From: Muricea muricata
Taxonomy: Eukaryota; Cnidaria; Anthozoa; Malacalcyonacea; Plexauridae
Length of the DNA: 64,000 nucleotides
Assembly (NCBI GenBank): GCA_963855995.1
Contig: OY979718.1
Span: forward strand, 33,954,559-34,018,558
Direction of reading: 5' to 3'
The notes under the pieces were generated by a model. The model was given only the letters and a program-made list of their open reading frames with translations, was not told where the DNA came from and did not search any database. A program made the translations under genes and the position numbers. Shown piece by piece: positions 1 through 10,776 of the stretch (position 1 is its first letter; every line of letters starts with the position of its first letter).

Positions 1-859
1 TTCTTAAGTATCAGAGGTCTGTTTTAATTGCACATTTGGGCACATATGAAGACATTTTGATCGGCAATAATACGGATCTAAATCACCCTCTACCACTTCT
101 TTGGCAGGCACCTAAAACCATTGAGCAGAAGTTCCTTTTCCCAAAACTCTGTTGTGCTTTCATGCACTTTACGCGCAATTCAGTTTCAAACGTTTCTTCC
201 ATGGCAGTAGTGGAGGTATATCTTTTAAATCATTATTGCTCACCAGAAATCCATCATTGCTAGTTTTGAAGATGTATGGCAAATCAAACTTTCTCAAAAT
301 GTTGACGCACGTTGATCACTGTAATTTGCGAACAGTTCTCTTTCAAAAGCCTTATACCTCCCATTCTTATCGATTTCACAAGTCCAGCATCCTTCTTTTC
401 TGTCGCTCCAGGTATTTTTTGAAAAATTCCCCAACTATAGCACAAAGTTTGTTTACTTTCCAACAAAAACATTCGCTTGTTGTTACCTTTCCTATTTTTG
501 GATAAAGAATGCCGTTTCCACATCCATTTAAATTTTAACTACGTCCTATCGTGTTTATTATATTTTTAAAACTAATATCGAGCAACCCATAATTTCTCAG
601 TCATGTGACTAGCGTCAAATATCAACATCGCAAAGATGTTCTCACAACTTCGTCTTGATGTTCGTCGGTTTTAATGAATAGCACTGCTTAATTTGATTAC
701 GTACTGCATAAATATCTTATAAAACTAATACCATAGATCGCACAGTAAGTGTCTCTACGAGTGCTGCATTTCTATTCTCTGGCTGTTTGTGAAACTAGCA
801 TTAAAACTATTCTGTTCTTTAATGCTTTGTTGTCCTTAATCGTATTTATTAATTGACCT
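1..859. other. Left edge, no recognised gene
   Basis: Short open frames exist on both strands (for example 152-505 plus and 523-284 minus), but none shows a domain, splice signals or a family pattern that I recognise. The stretch ends at the TTAA target site of the Kolobok element. Confidence 0.4.
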
Positions 860-863
860 TTAA

Positions 864-1078
864 AGGGGAAGTCAGGGTTCACAACAAGTTGGGCTCAAAT
901 GAAAGATGGTACAATGCCTACCTCGCATACAAAGTTTCTTGTCTCCAGATTAAATATAACCCAGAAATAAAGCGACGAACTTGCTTAAATTTGCATGTAG
1001 AGCGGCCGCCATAATATACATTGAAGCGAAGCCGCGATCGTGCAGCAGATTTACTCTGTAACGTCATTGCGCAGTTTC
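864..1078 (+). repeat. Left terminal inverted repeat of Kolobok element
   Basis: About 215 bases match the reverse complement of 8161-8375 at roughly 95 percent by eye. Homology stops near position 1078. The open frame read across it is an artefact of the repeat and has a matching shadow in the right copy. Confidence 0.85.
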
Positions 1079-3248
1079 GCGGGAGCGCCTTGTGTTCAAA
1101 TTTCAAAACATCAAAGCGAATAAGCGAAATCAGATCGAGCAGTATTTAGCGCTTTAAATACTTATTTTTTGTTAAAATACCGTATTGCATGGTGGTGGTC
1201 GCTCGAATTGTCCAAAAAAGACAAAAGGGAGTGATATATCGTATCATCGTTTACCAAATGACCAGCATATACGCAGAGCGTCGCTTGGACGTGTTCCTCG
1301 TGAAAATCTACCCAAAGCAAACTCATGCTATGTTTGTAGCGTTCATTTTACCCCGACTGTTTTGAAGGATCCCTTAAGGAATTATTTGTTATGAAAGGCA
1401 AAAAGGCTCTTAACCTGGAAGTGTGCCATCAATATTTCCATTTTTACAACGCAAACCAAAACGTGAATTATCATACAAGAGAACACAAGTTAAAGAGAAA
1501 ATTGCAAAAGACCAGGCAATTGACGTTAATACTACATTGTAGGTACAACATTACAACAAACTTTTAAGGTCCCTCTATTACACATAAAAACATTCATTAT
1601 TTACAATGGGTGTGTTTGAAGGGAAGTGAGAAAACATTGGAGTTGGGGCAAAGGTCATTGGAGATTGGTGGGGGGGGGGGGGTAGTAGTCAGACAAACAA
1701 AAACAAATCTACAACAATATTGACCATTGTACAGACATGTGCTGTACATAGTACAAAATAGGTTAAATAAGACTTACATTATTTTGTCATTGTGAATTAG
1801 TGATTTTAATGTCATTTAAATGTCATTTAAATTGGGGTTCCATTGCAGGAGATAGAAAATTTATTAAGTGGAAAAGTACATGAAAGTATGATTGACATAT
1901 CACCATGCACGGAAAACAACCCTGCTAGTGTTATACATCATGATGCAGAAACACAGTGTGAAACAACAAATTTGTTTGATGCGGAGACCCAGTGCGAAAA
2001 GTTTTAGAACGGAGTAATACAGTATTGCCATACAAACACTTGCACCACGTAAAAAGAACACTAAAAAATGAAAAAAATCAGATTCTGCTTATAATTCAAA
2101 TTCAAATATCAGTTGTCCAATTGCTACTCCTTTAACACCAGTAGAAATGAAACACAATCCATCCACTGCTCGTGCTCTTTATCATGATAGCCCTGTCGAA
2201 AACCCAACTGTAGCATCAACTGTAGTGATGGAAACAGACACAACCATTCCACTACCTGACTCTTGTGAGGTTGCAGGAAAATCTAGTGGTTATGAGGACG
2301 ACACTTCAGATAGCGACTTGACATCACACACAGATAGTGATGAGGACTTTGAATGTTCAGAATTGGAACCCACAGATGATGAATCTGATGAAAAACTAAA
2401 AAATGAGAGAAAATTTATTGTTTGAAAGCATGCTTGACCAGCTATTTATCAACTGCAAAACGTGTGGTTCCATATGTGAGATTGAAAAGTCCAACACAGG
2501 CAGTATGGTATCAGTCAAAGCAACCTGCTGTTACAACCACACCTTCCACTGGATATCAGAACCACAACTACATAACAAGCCAGCTGGTAACATTCTAATC
2601 CCGGCAGCAATTGTCTTTACTGGAGGATCCGATGAATCTATGAAACAATTTTCCAATGCACTCAATTTAAACCTTGTTCATTAGGATCAGTTTTATGGTG
2701 TACAGGATAAGATAGTATTCCCAGTCATCAATAATGCTTATGAAAAACCACAAAAAGATGTGATTGAAACATTAAAAGAAAAGAAAAGAAAAGTTCAGTG
2801 GATTTATGTGGTGACGGTCGATCTGATAGTCCTGGTCATAATGCTAAACATGGCACGTACTCACTAATGGATGAAGCTACAGGACATATAATCGATTTCT
2901 CTCTTGTTCAAGTATCTGAGGTTTCTTCATCCAATGCAATGGAGAATGAAGGATGCCAAAGATCACTGAACAAAGTTATGGACCAAAATGTCAAGATCAG
3001 ATCTTTAGCAACAGATCATTGCACTACGATAACAGCAGAAATGCGAAAGAAGTACCCTTCCATAATCCATCAGTATGATGTGTGGCATTTATCGAAGTGG
3101 GTTACCAAAAAGTTAACCAAGAAATCCAAGAAAAAAGGCAACGAGCCACTTTTTAAATGGATTAAATGTGTTTCCAATCATCTGTAGTGGTGTTCACAGA
3201 CCTGTGGTGGTAATGCTGAAACTCTGCGGGAGAGGTGGGTATCCATAT

Positions 3249-3911
3249 TGTTACATGATAGTTATTATCATGTATTTACAACATTATATATTACACACTA
3301 TATGTTATACATTATACCATAGTTTACTAATATATTGTATTATATTTACCTTAAGTTAGTAAAGGAATGCCTAGGAAATTGCTTCACGCATGGGACGTTA
3401 TTTAGTTTAGTCATGCATGAGCAAGAAAATATTTTAGTCATTAGGTTACCACAAGTGCGTAACAGTTAACGCAAGGAAGGTGAAGTTCTTTCCAAAAGAA
3501 ATGACACTGCATGTAAAAATTTTCACCCCGGGAACAGTATATAAGGAAGCACAACTCTTCGTACAAAAAAGGCCTTAGCGCCTTACTTGAATATCACTTT
3601 GGAAAAGTTATTGCTATACAAGTTGTATACGAAAGAGTTATTGAATTCACGAAAGCGAAGTTACTTCAAGTTGAAAAAGACGAAAACGAAAGAGTTGTGC
3701 TCGGTCAGACAGAAAAGAGATAAGTTGAACTTGAACTGATAATAGTTATTACATAGTAATTTGATATAGTATTCCAAAGACGCTACTTATAGCATGTTTA
3801 AGAAATAAATATAGTTATACAAACGTAACTGATTCACACTGATTTTTGTTGCGAGAGAAATTGAACCAAAAGCGCAGCCAAATATTAAAGTTAAGGACCA
3901 CGCTCGTAACA
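3249..3911 (+). repeat. 5' LTR
   Basis: This 663-base LTR is bounded by TGTTAC and GTAACA. It has a TATA-like stretch (TATATAAGG, near 3538) and a poly(A)-like AAATAAATA near 3801. The small ORF 3168-3359 spans its left border and is not a gene. Confidence 0.8.
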
Positions 3912-3914
3912 AAA

Positions 3915-3932
3915 TGGGGGCCCGCCCAGGAT
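3915..3932 (+). other. Primer binding site-like sequence
   Basis: TGGGGGCCCGCCCAGGAT starts three bases after the LTR end and closely resembles the complement of the 3' end of tRNA-Pro, a common retroelement primer. Two positions deviate from the usual form. Confidence 0.65.
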
Positions 3933-3969
3933 ATACTGAATCTTAGATTGAGTTTGAAGTGAATTGAAT

Positions 3970-4160
3970 TAAGTTGAACTTGAACTGATAATAGTTATTA
4001 CATAGTAATTTGATATAGTATTCCAAAGACGCTACTTATAGCATGTTCAAGAAATAAATACAGTTGTATAAACGTAACTGATTCAAACTGATTTTTGTTG
4101 CGAGAGAAATTGAACCAAAAGCGCAGCCAAACATAAAAATTAAGGACCACGCTCGAAACA
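3970..4160 (+). repeat. 3' LTR fragment
   Basis: The 191 bases align without gaps to 3721-3911, with about 10 substitutions, so the insertion is old. It ends GAAACA followed by the ATAT target copy. Confidence 0.85.
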
Positions 4161-4762
4161 ATATTAAACCATGTGGTCAACAATCACAAATGGAAAAACA
4201 GCAAACACTTTAGAAGATGTGAACATGGTCGTTTGTCTAGAAGAAAAGAAAGAAAGACAAAATGGTTAGAAGATGGATCTTCGGCATATGTTGCACTAGA
4301 GGAGGTGGTACCAAATAAAATTTTTAAAAGACATTGAAAAACTTACTGAATTTCACCATACAGGCGAGCTTGAAGTTTATCATTCACTACCGCTCAAGTA
4401 CGTTCCCAAGCGTTTGCATTATTCTTACAAAGGCATTGTCACCCGAACTCAGTTAAAAGTTATTGAGCACAACTCCAACACTGGAAGAAAGCAAGCAACA
4501 GTGACAAGGGGAAAAAACAAAGGGAACATGAAGTACAAGTTGGTCTTCCCTAAAGGGCAGAAGAAATGGGTGGCAAAACTAGTAAAGACCAGAAAGTCAT
4601 ACTCATTTGTTGAAGATTTGATGGAAACAGTTTTTTCATTTGAAGCTACTAAAACATAATATGATAGAGACACAACTTATGATGAGGACAATACCACTAC
4701 TCCAGCCAGTATTCCAACAAATATTGCACCCATACCAAGGCCAAGCAGAGAGGAGATTATTA

Positions 4763-6434
4763 GGGACTTGTCAGAAATTAACAGGGGGGGAGGGGGGGGT
4801 GCAAATATTGAACTTAAGGTTGAAAATGAGGTGACCCATCTAAGCAATAGGAACGAAATTTCCTTACCCTCCCCTTGGGCTTAGCATGAAACACCATGAC
4901 CCTCCCCTCTATCATCAGGTGATTTAATACAAAAGTTCAGTTTAGATACACACACACATAAAACGTTTACACTATAAAACTCAATGCATTTTCATTCTAA
5001 AATATGTTTATTTGACATTGTTGTTGTGGTTTTAATATAATATTTGAACTAAGCATAACACAGTACTCCGCCTGCTGTAGGCGTGGCGGAGTTTTAAATT
5101 CGCCCCGTTTCTGTCTTTTTTTCGGTGTCGCAAGTTGGCGCAGCGCTCATGGGTGATACCGCTGGCACAAGCCGCGTTAGCTGACCTAAACACGGCGTTT
5201 AAAACTCAATTTCTAGCAGAATATGTCAACAAAACACGCATTTAAACATGTATGCTAGAACATCTAAACCGCAAGAAGGTTTTACGTGCAAAGATTCTCA
5301 TGCAAAATGTTTTAAAACGACAAATTAAACTTTACCGAGGAACGATGTATCGCGGTGAAGTTTTGAGAGCGTGTTTCCGTCATTTTCTCTTCTGTTTCCT
5401 TCCACTTTTAAGCAAATTTAGAAAATTCTACACAAGAGTCAAGGGCAAATTCTACTGAAATATCTATATACAAAACACAATTTTTAACATGTAATAGTTA
5501 ACAAACAGGGACAGGAAGGTTCTTTATGAAAACAGTGCCCAGAAATGTTTTAAAACGGCAAATTTTGATAGACTCCATCATTCCATGATTAAGGAGTGAG
5601 TCTAGGAAATGTGTTCCTAATTACGAAGTATTCGTTGTGATTTCTTTCCTCAGTTTTCTATACCTATCATTATGTTGAGATGCTGATATTTCGTGCAAAA
5701 TGATTATTTGCTTATGGGATCTCATACATTTATAAAAGGTAAGAGAGACACTCAACATTCCAATTCCAGAAATACATATGTTAGTCTAAAGTTCCCAACA
5801 AATTATATCGTGGAGACTTCAGGTAGTGTGCTGCAGAATTGATTTAAATGATGCTATCAGGTTAATATATTTTTGTATTGTATACACTTTTAGTAAAATT
5901 TTCTTTACCTGCAACTACCCAAAAATAAAACAGCCATATGTTGGTGGTATTATGACAAAAGAATCTTGTTTAATATAATTATGTACTATGAAAGTCTTTA
6001 GTTTAAATTAAATTCTAAAAAATGCAATATTACTAGGACTCCGGACAGAGTGCCTGTAATTACATAGGATGTGCTAGCAATGTCTTAAAATGCCTTGGAA
6101 GGTACCCTAATAATAACTGATTTAAAAAGGAGTTCGTTGGGCAGAACAGAAATAACTGAATATAACCCCCCCCCCCAATAAACGCTCTAGCTACCGCCTT
6201 GTGCCCATTTTCGTTTTGGCAGGCAGAGTGAACGCCTTAGCAGGCGTCTTGTTTTTTTCTAATCTATTTATACTGTGTACTAACAAGTGTACGAGCATAA
6301 GAATAAATTTGAATGACCCTCCCCTTAAAAGCAGCTCATTTTATCCTCACCCTCCCTTTTTTAGGATCTTAAAAAGCTATGACCCTCCCCACATTTCCAC
6401 CCCCCCTCCCCCCTGTTAATTTCTGACAAGTCCC
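4763..6434. mobile_element. TTA-flanked non-autonomous element (PIF/Harbinger-like)
   Basis: Its inverted ends start GGGACTTGTCAGAAATTAAC and run for about 40 bases into G-rich tracts. It is flanked by TTA on both sides (4760-4762, 6435-6437). Three-base TWA target sites with a GG start suggest PIF/Harbinger. No transposase is visible inside; the interior is AT-rich with a GC-richer patch near 5060-5190. The short ORFs at 5252-5458 and 6201-6419 are not supported. It interrupts the last codons of the Kolobok transposase. Confidence 0.75.
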
Positions 6435-6490
6435 TTACTGCCCACAAAACACGGATGGGAAAAAACTATGAGTACCAATTGGTAGTATGA

Positions 6491-7023
6491 TTCTAGTTTG
6501 AGTGTGGTAACTCATTTATAAGCTTCGATGTACTCAGATGCATTCTACCTTATTATTTTACTCTGTCTAATGCTTGATGATTTTACTTGGTGCAAGGGGA
6601 ACCTTGGAGCTTAGTGGGATAAAAAAAAACTCACAGTATATATAATTTGTTGTCAAACATTAAAGAGGGGTTACAGTCCGTAATGTAAACAAACGCTTTG
6701 TTTACATTTTGAAATTCTATATTTGTAAAATATGACTTACTAAATGAATATCTGACACTTTTCTGGTTTGCTATGCTTATAAATGAATGTAAACCAGAGT
6801 TTCAATTCAAAAAGAGTTCGAAAAATGAAAAATTAGGACAATGTTCATATTTGGTGGCCCACCTTTGTTATGAGCAGAACCGATGGGCAGAATAATTACA
6901 TTATACTTGGCATGTCTTGCTCATGATAACTTGAAATTACATTTAGAATGAAATTAAGTTGATTATAAACATGTAAAAACAACAAAGAACCAATGCTACA
7001 ATATAATATTTACAGAAACTGAA
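6491..7023. other. Spacer between convergent Kolobok genes
   Basis: This lies between the transposase stop at 6488-6490 and the stop of the convergent minus-strand gene. I see no coding pattern in it. Confidence 0.4.
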
Positions 7024-8069
7024 TCAACTACTATCTGCAAACTTAAACCCTTCAAAAACAAAGTCCTCTTCTAAGCCTGGTGGTGGAAAATGTGCCCTAA
7101 TAAAGCTTACTACACATGATGGCAAGGGGACCCTTATCTCCTTGCCTAAGATACCCCAACACCACCTAACAAATTGCCTATATATGCAACATGTCCATGT
7201 TTTTTGTGTTCAGGGCCTTCAAAAGCTTTTGCACCATACTGCTGCCGATATTGACTCCAAGCAAGTCGCAATACCCAAAAATTTAAACATATATTCGGAA
7301 ATACAGGGTTATCAGTAATGCATTCTGGAATGGCTATTCCCTCAAATTGTGCTGATTTTTGGTTTATAGACACACAAGCTGGAATCTCCTGGCAACAAAC
7401 ACTTTCTTCTTCCCTATCCATTATTTGGCAGTGGGTACAAAGGCACCTACATGTATAGAGCTAGGGTCAAATTTTATGATCATTTGTGATATGTTAATCC
7501 GCATTTTAACTCTAGAATTTTCAACCACCATGGATACGTGATAAACAGAACTACGGTGTTCATCTGTTCATATGCATTCATAAACTGTATATACTGTAAA
7601 TATATCTTATATCTAGTACCTCACAATGCAACGTTTATGCGAAATAATTCAGAATTAAATATTATTGTTAATTACTAGTTTGTATCCTGAAGTCTAGTAT
7701 TTTCAGAACTCGACGAAGACTCTGAAACCATTTCCTCCGATCCTGAACCTTCGCAACCCGAGTCAGTTTCAACCGGCTCAAAGGCATACGGTTGAATAGC
7801 AGCCTCGTACCCAGGCGCTCCCTACAATTTCCAGTCGCGTGTTGGCCTGGCACCCTTGCGCGCTTGGTTTTGTCGCGTGTTGACCTAGCACCCTTGCGCG
7901 CTTGGCATTAATTAATTGCCACTGCTCTCTATAAAAGCAATGGAGCGCCTGGGTATGAGGCCGGTTGAGTATTGTTTACCTCCCCTCGGACGTTCACTTC
8001 TTCGCTGGAGCACGACTCGCTAATTTCAGAGCTGTTACACGAAGATTCGTTTGAGTAATCAACATCCAT
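7024..8069 (-). pseudogene. P2X7-type C-terminal ballast-domain protein
   Basis: The N-terminal exon starts at the ATG at 8069 and reads MDVDYSNESS followed by a Ser/Glu-rich stretch. It continues after a small insertion with PYAFEP and more acidic/serine sequence (7788-7677). A second exon (about 7455-7024) holds the cysteine-rich core: CRC, HCQIM, SVCCQE, ICLNFWVLR, QYRQQYG, then RWCWGILGKE and HFPPPGLEEDF just before the stop. This pattern matches the cytoplasmic ballast domain of vertebrate P2X7 receptors, here without any channel part. A frameshift near 7165 and a foldback insertion at 7799-7961 break it. It lies inside the Kolobok ends, tail to tail with the transposase, so it is probably an accessory gene of the element. 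Its role is unknown. Confidence 0.75.
7799..7961. mobile_element. 163-bp foldback element, CTCGTACCCAG family
   Basis: Inverted ends CCTCGTACCCAGGCGCTCC and GGAGCGCCTGGGTATGAGG flank a short GC-rich core with an internal tandem repeat. The target copies are CGGTTGAATA (7789-7798) and CGGTTGAGTA (7962-7971). Removing the element and one copy rejoins the ballast-domain frame at the Asn-Thr-Gln-Pro codons. Confidence 0.75.
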
Positions 8070-8160
8070 TTCGCCTTATATTCTTTTTAGAAATGTCTTA
8101 AATTATTTGTATGCCAAAATATGCTATAATCTGCATATGAAAGAGAAGAAACATTAAGAG

Positions 8161-8375
8161 TTAACCGCGCAATGACGTCACAGAGTAAATCCGCTGCATG
8201 ATCGCGGCTTCGCTTCAATGTACATGATGGCGGCTGAGCTACATGCAAATTTAAGCAAGTTCGTCGCTTTATTTCTGGGTTATATTTAATCTGGAGACAA
8301 GAAACTTTGTATGCGAGGTAGGCATTGTACAATCTTTCATTTGAGCTCAACTTGTTGTGAACCCTGACTTCCCCT
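8161..8375 (-). repeat. Right terminal inverted repeat of Kolobok element
   Basis: Reverse complement of 864-1078. It ends in CCCCT next to a TTAT target site. An apparent 98-residue minus-strand ORF here is only the repeat read through. Confidence 0.85.
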
Positions 8376-9211
8376 TTATTCACCTTTTATCCCTGTATAC
8401 TTGTGCGCGTGCGTATTGACTGGGATGATATGAAACTTGAGCAATTTCATATCCATCAAATGCATGTCCCATATAGTCAACATTTCCGAACAAACTCTTC
8501 TTAAAAGGCGAGTCCCTGGCGCCTTATAACCAGTCTGCTCTTCTGTTCAGCCCACCAAAGGCTGCCCATGTCGGAATCACTGTATGCTCTATATGCTGTA
8601 AATATATTGCAATTTGTGTTTCCTAGGCATGCTGATGAGGCCTGTTTTGATTAGTTGCCATTGAAGGGTTTCGTGTAGCTCTGTTTTGTAATTTGAATAA
8701 ATTGATGTGAGAGCTGTCATTATCATGCCAAACGGTTGAGCAATAATTGAAATATAGTAGCAATAGTGAATTATACATTATGACTAACACTTCATGTTAA
8801 ACAAAAATCTTTGGCCTTCGGTAAAAGAGCTACACCTTTGATATCGTTTTGCATTGTTCGTTATTCCGGCCATTCGTTCCACTTCAATTGGTCATCAGTT
8901 ATAAGGCCAAGAATTTTTTTGCTTAGTTCTTTTTAACTGATAATCACCATACATTTTTGGTGTTTCGGAGATTGCGTCTAACCAAGGTTTTGATCCGATA
9001 ATCATGAACCCAGTTTTTGTATTTAAAGTTAATTTGTTACTGATTACCACTTGTGGATATTGTCTAGATCTTTGTTAGTTTTACACTCTATCTTGGTATA
9101 TGTTCGTCGTGTACACGATAAAATTTGTGTCATCTGCGAACATAGAGGCCGCAGTTGTCTTTAAACAGCGCAGAAGGTCCTTGATATATATCAGAAATAG
9201 TAAAGGACCTA

Positions 9212-9700
9212 TAGTCTGGTGGCTCATGGTAAAAATCGTTACTGGCGGTGACAAACTTGGGCACCCCTTCTACAATCGATTAACTATATGCATCCTAATG
9301 AATTTAAGAAGGGGTGCCTAAAATTTTCAAGTCAGGGGGTGTTACCTCATGAATGAGATGGCACGTTAACGGTTGGCAATTTTTCTCTGCCAGTCAATAA
9401 TATTTAATTTGAAAACATCAAACAGAAAATTTTATATGCCCTATAGGCCCATGTCTTTCAGAAAAAACCAAACACATTATTGTTAAATACGATAATTAAG
9501 TGTGACATGAGCAAACGTTCGCAACCTATTTCAAAAAAGTACTTTTTTCACCCCCCCGCCCCGAATGATAAATTTTTGAACTTCTTCATTACACTCCCAA
9601 AAACATTTCAATTGTCATGAGGAGTCGCAGGGAAAGAGAATACTGACTTTGTCAGCTTTGCCACGATCTTGCCAATATTTGACGCCAAGCGACCGGACTA
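9212..9700. mobile_element. 489-bp MITE in the LINE reverse transcriptase
   Basis: Ends TAGTCTGGTGGCTC and, inverted, TAGTCCGGTCGCTT, flanked by CTA copies (9209-9211, 9701-9703). Excision rejoins the RT codons for GSN and GPLLF. No coding content. Confidence 0.7.
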
Positions 9701-10069
9701 CTAGGTTCGAGCCGTGTGGAACACCACAGTGTATCTCTGTTTCACTTGATACTGTATTACTAATTCTGCAAATTTGTTTTCTTTCATATAAATATGATTG
9801 AAACCATTGAAGAGCAGTACCTCTAACCCCGCAACCATATTAGTTAAGTGCAATAATGTAGTTTACACACTCTAAGATAGTAGTAATAGTCCCAGCTTCT
9901 TGCAGAAGCCGCACTAAATTTTTATCGATGCCTGCTCTGTTCGCTTTTATGCAACAAATGATATGATACGAGTCCTCTTTTGATTCTGATTTAAGAGTAA
10001 ATGAATTTGACGCTGAATTTACAAAATACATGTAGAAGACCATATCATTACTGGGGATTTCACTTCTAA

Positions 10070-10199
10070 GGTCTGTTCAAACGTCGAATTTTGCATCCAT
10101 CGAATGCAATTCATACAATAGATAATGAGGTGGCTAACCTCATTATCTATTGTTTGAATTGCATTCGATGCATGCAAAAGTCGGCGTTTCAAATAGGCC
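10070..10199. mobile_element. 130-bp hairpin MITE with TAA target site
   Basis: An almost perfect hairpin. The arms start GGTCTGTTCAAACG and GGCCTATTTGAAACG and meet at a GGTGGCTAACC centre. TAA copies lie at 10067-10069 and 10200-10202. The terminus resembles that of the larger element at 27588-28624. Confidence 0.75.
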
Positions 10200-10254
10200 T
10201 AAGTTTTCTACCTACTTCAGAAAAATATTCGTTAAATTTATTGGCAATACTGAT

Positions 10255-10380
10255 GGTTTGCATTTAACGTCACACGGCCATGTTGGAGGCACGACACGAA
10301 AGAATATGTTGTTTGTTCCATAGTTGGATCCAGCCGGCGTGGGTGGATACCGAGAGATTGATTGCAAACCAAGAATTCTT
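10255..10380. mobile_element. 126-bp short inverted-repeat insertion
   Basis: GGTTTGCAT and its inverted partner ATTGCAAACC bound a segment containing GGCCATGTTGGAGG. It separates two LINE coding blocks (GKIMSD and ANKFNEYF). A similar segment occurs at 38687-38782. Confidence 0.5.
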
Positions 10381-10776
10381 GTCACTCATTATTTTACCGC
10401 TATTAGCCTTAATCACGTTAATCATTGTTGTCGTAGATTTCCTGTTTGATAATGCATTAATTTTTTGCCAACTCTCTTTAATACTTGCGCTTCTTGCTAA
10501 TTTAGAATTATAATAAATCTTTTTGCTTCTTCAATACGTCTATTCAACTTATTTTTGCATTGTTTGTAGGCCTGGAAATAGTAAGGTGAGCTTAGCCTAA
10601 TCGGGGTTTTCTTCTTAGATAATCTCTGTAATGGCATTATCTCTTAATCTGATTGGTCAACTATGGACTATATTCACTTTTAACTTCCAATGATAGTTGA
10701 AAGTAACTCACTTACATCTAATTCCATTTTCCACATTCAATTTCTCAATTCTCCTGGGAATTGAATTTTTATTTAA

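Larger units (their letters stand above)
3249..4160 (+). mobile_element. LTR retrotransposon remnant, LTR-leader-truncated LTR
   Basis: The left LTR begins TGTTAC and ends GTAACA. It is followed at once by a primer-binding-like sequence and 38 more leader bases, then by a copy of only the last 191 bases of the LTR. The whole unit is flanked by ATAT (3245-3248 and 4161-4164), and excision at these copies restores the transposase frame around the VSI and HVVNNHKW codons. All internal genes are gone, so a deletion joined the leader to the interior of the 3' LTR. Confidence 0.85.
1189..6490 (+). pseudogene. THAP-domain DDE transposase (Kolobok family), interrupted
   Basis: It would cut and paste the surrounding element. 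The N-terminus (1189-1540) is a THAP zinc-finger region, with the C-x2-C-x2-H-F end visible in SCYVCSVHF, followed by the typical SIFPFLQRKPKRE block. A probable intron ends at the acceptor near 1849. Then come an acidic stretch (2147-2425) and the catalytic core, with GDGRSDSPG (2811-2837) and LATDHCTTI (3005-3031) carrying the first two acidic residues. The C-terminal part resumes at about 4170 with KWKNSKHF and YHSLPLKYVPKR. Removing 3249-4160 plus one ATAT copy, and 4763-6434 plus one TTA copy, restores continuity at both points. Frameshifts near 1200, 1400, 2425 and 4325 and a stop at 2006 show that it is dead. Borders of the first exons are approximate. Confidence 0.8.
864..8375 (+). mobile_element. 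Kolobok-type DNA transposon, composite and decayed
   Basis: The two ends are inverted copies beginning AGGGGAAGTCAGGG. The left end follows TTAA (860-863) and the right end precedes TTAT (8376-8379), a one-base decay of the same target site. TTAA target sites, an RRGG-type terminus and a THAP-domain transposase are the known hallmarks of the Kolobok superfamily. Inside are a plus-strand transposase pseudogene and a convergent minus-strand gene for a P2X7-type ballast domain. At least three later insertions lie within it: an LTR remnant at 3249-4160, a TTA-flanked element at 4763-6434 and a small foldback element at 7799-7961. Without these the element would be about 4.8 kb. Confidence 0.8.
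8520..10650 (-). pseudogene. CR1/L2-like non-LTR retrotransposon fragment
   Basis: Read on the minus strand, it gives the endonuclease-RT linker (RRIEEAKRFYYNSK, about 10560-10500), ANKFNEYFSEVGRKL (10250-10203), GIDKNLVRLLQEAG (about 9935-9890), GVRGTALQWFQSYLYERKQ (about 9835-9775), the RT block GPLLFLIYIKDL and the catalytic FADD (9210-9115), and the thumb to C-terminal segment ending near 8560. The block containing the RPIS-type motif is missing, so there is an internal deletion near 9838. Several frameshifts are present. Three later elements split it at 9212-9700, 10070-10199 and 10255-10380. The clade is judged from motif style only. Confidence 0.75.

Noticed and set aside
8087-8383. 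98-residue minus-strand ORF as a gene
   Set aside because: It is the Kolobok inverted repeat; the mirrored copy at 864-1078 gives the same peptide.
9100-9321. Plus-strand 73-residue ORF
   Set aside because: Shadow of the reverse transcriptase FADD region, which reads correctly on the minus strand.
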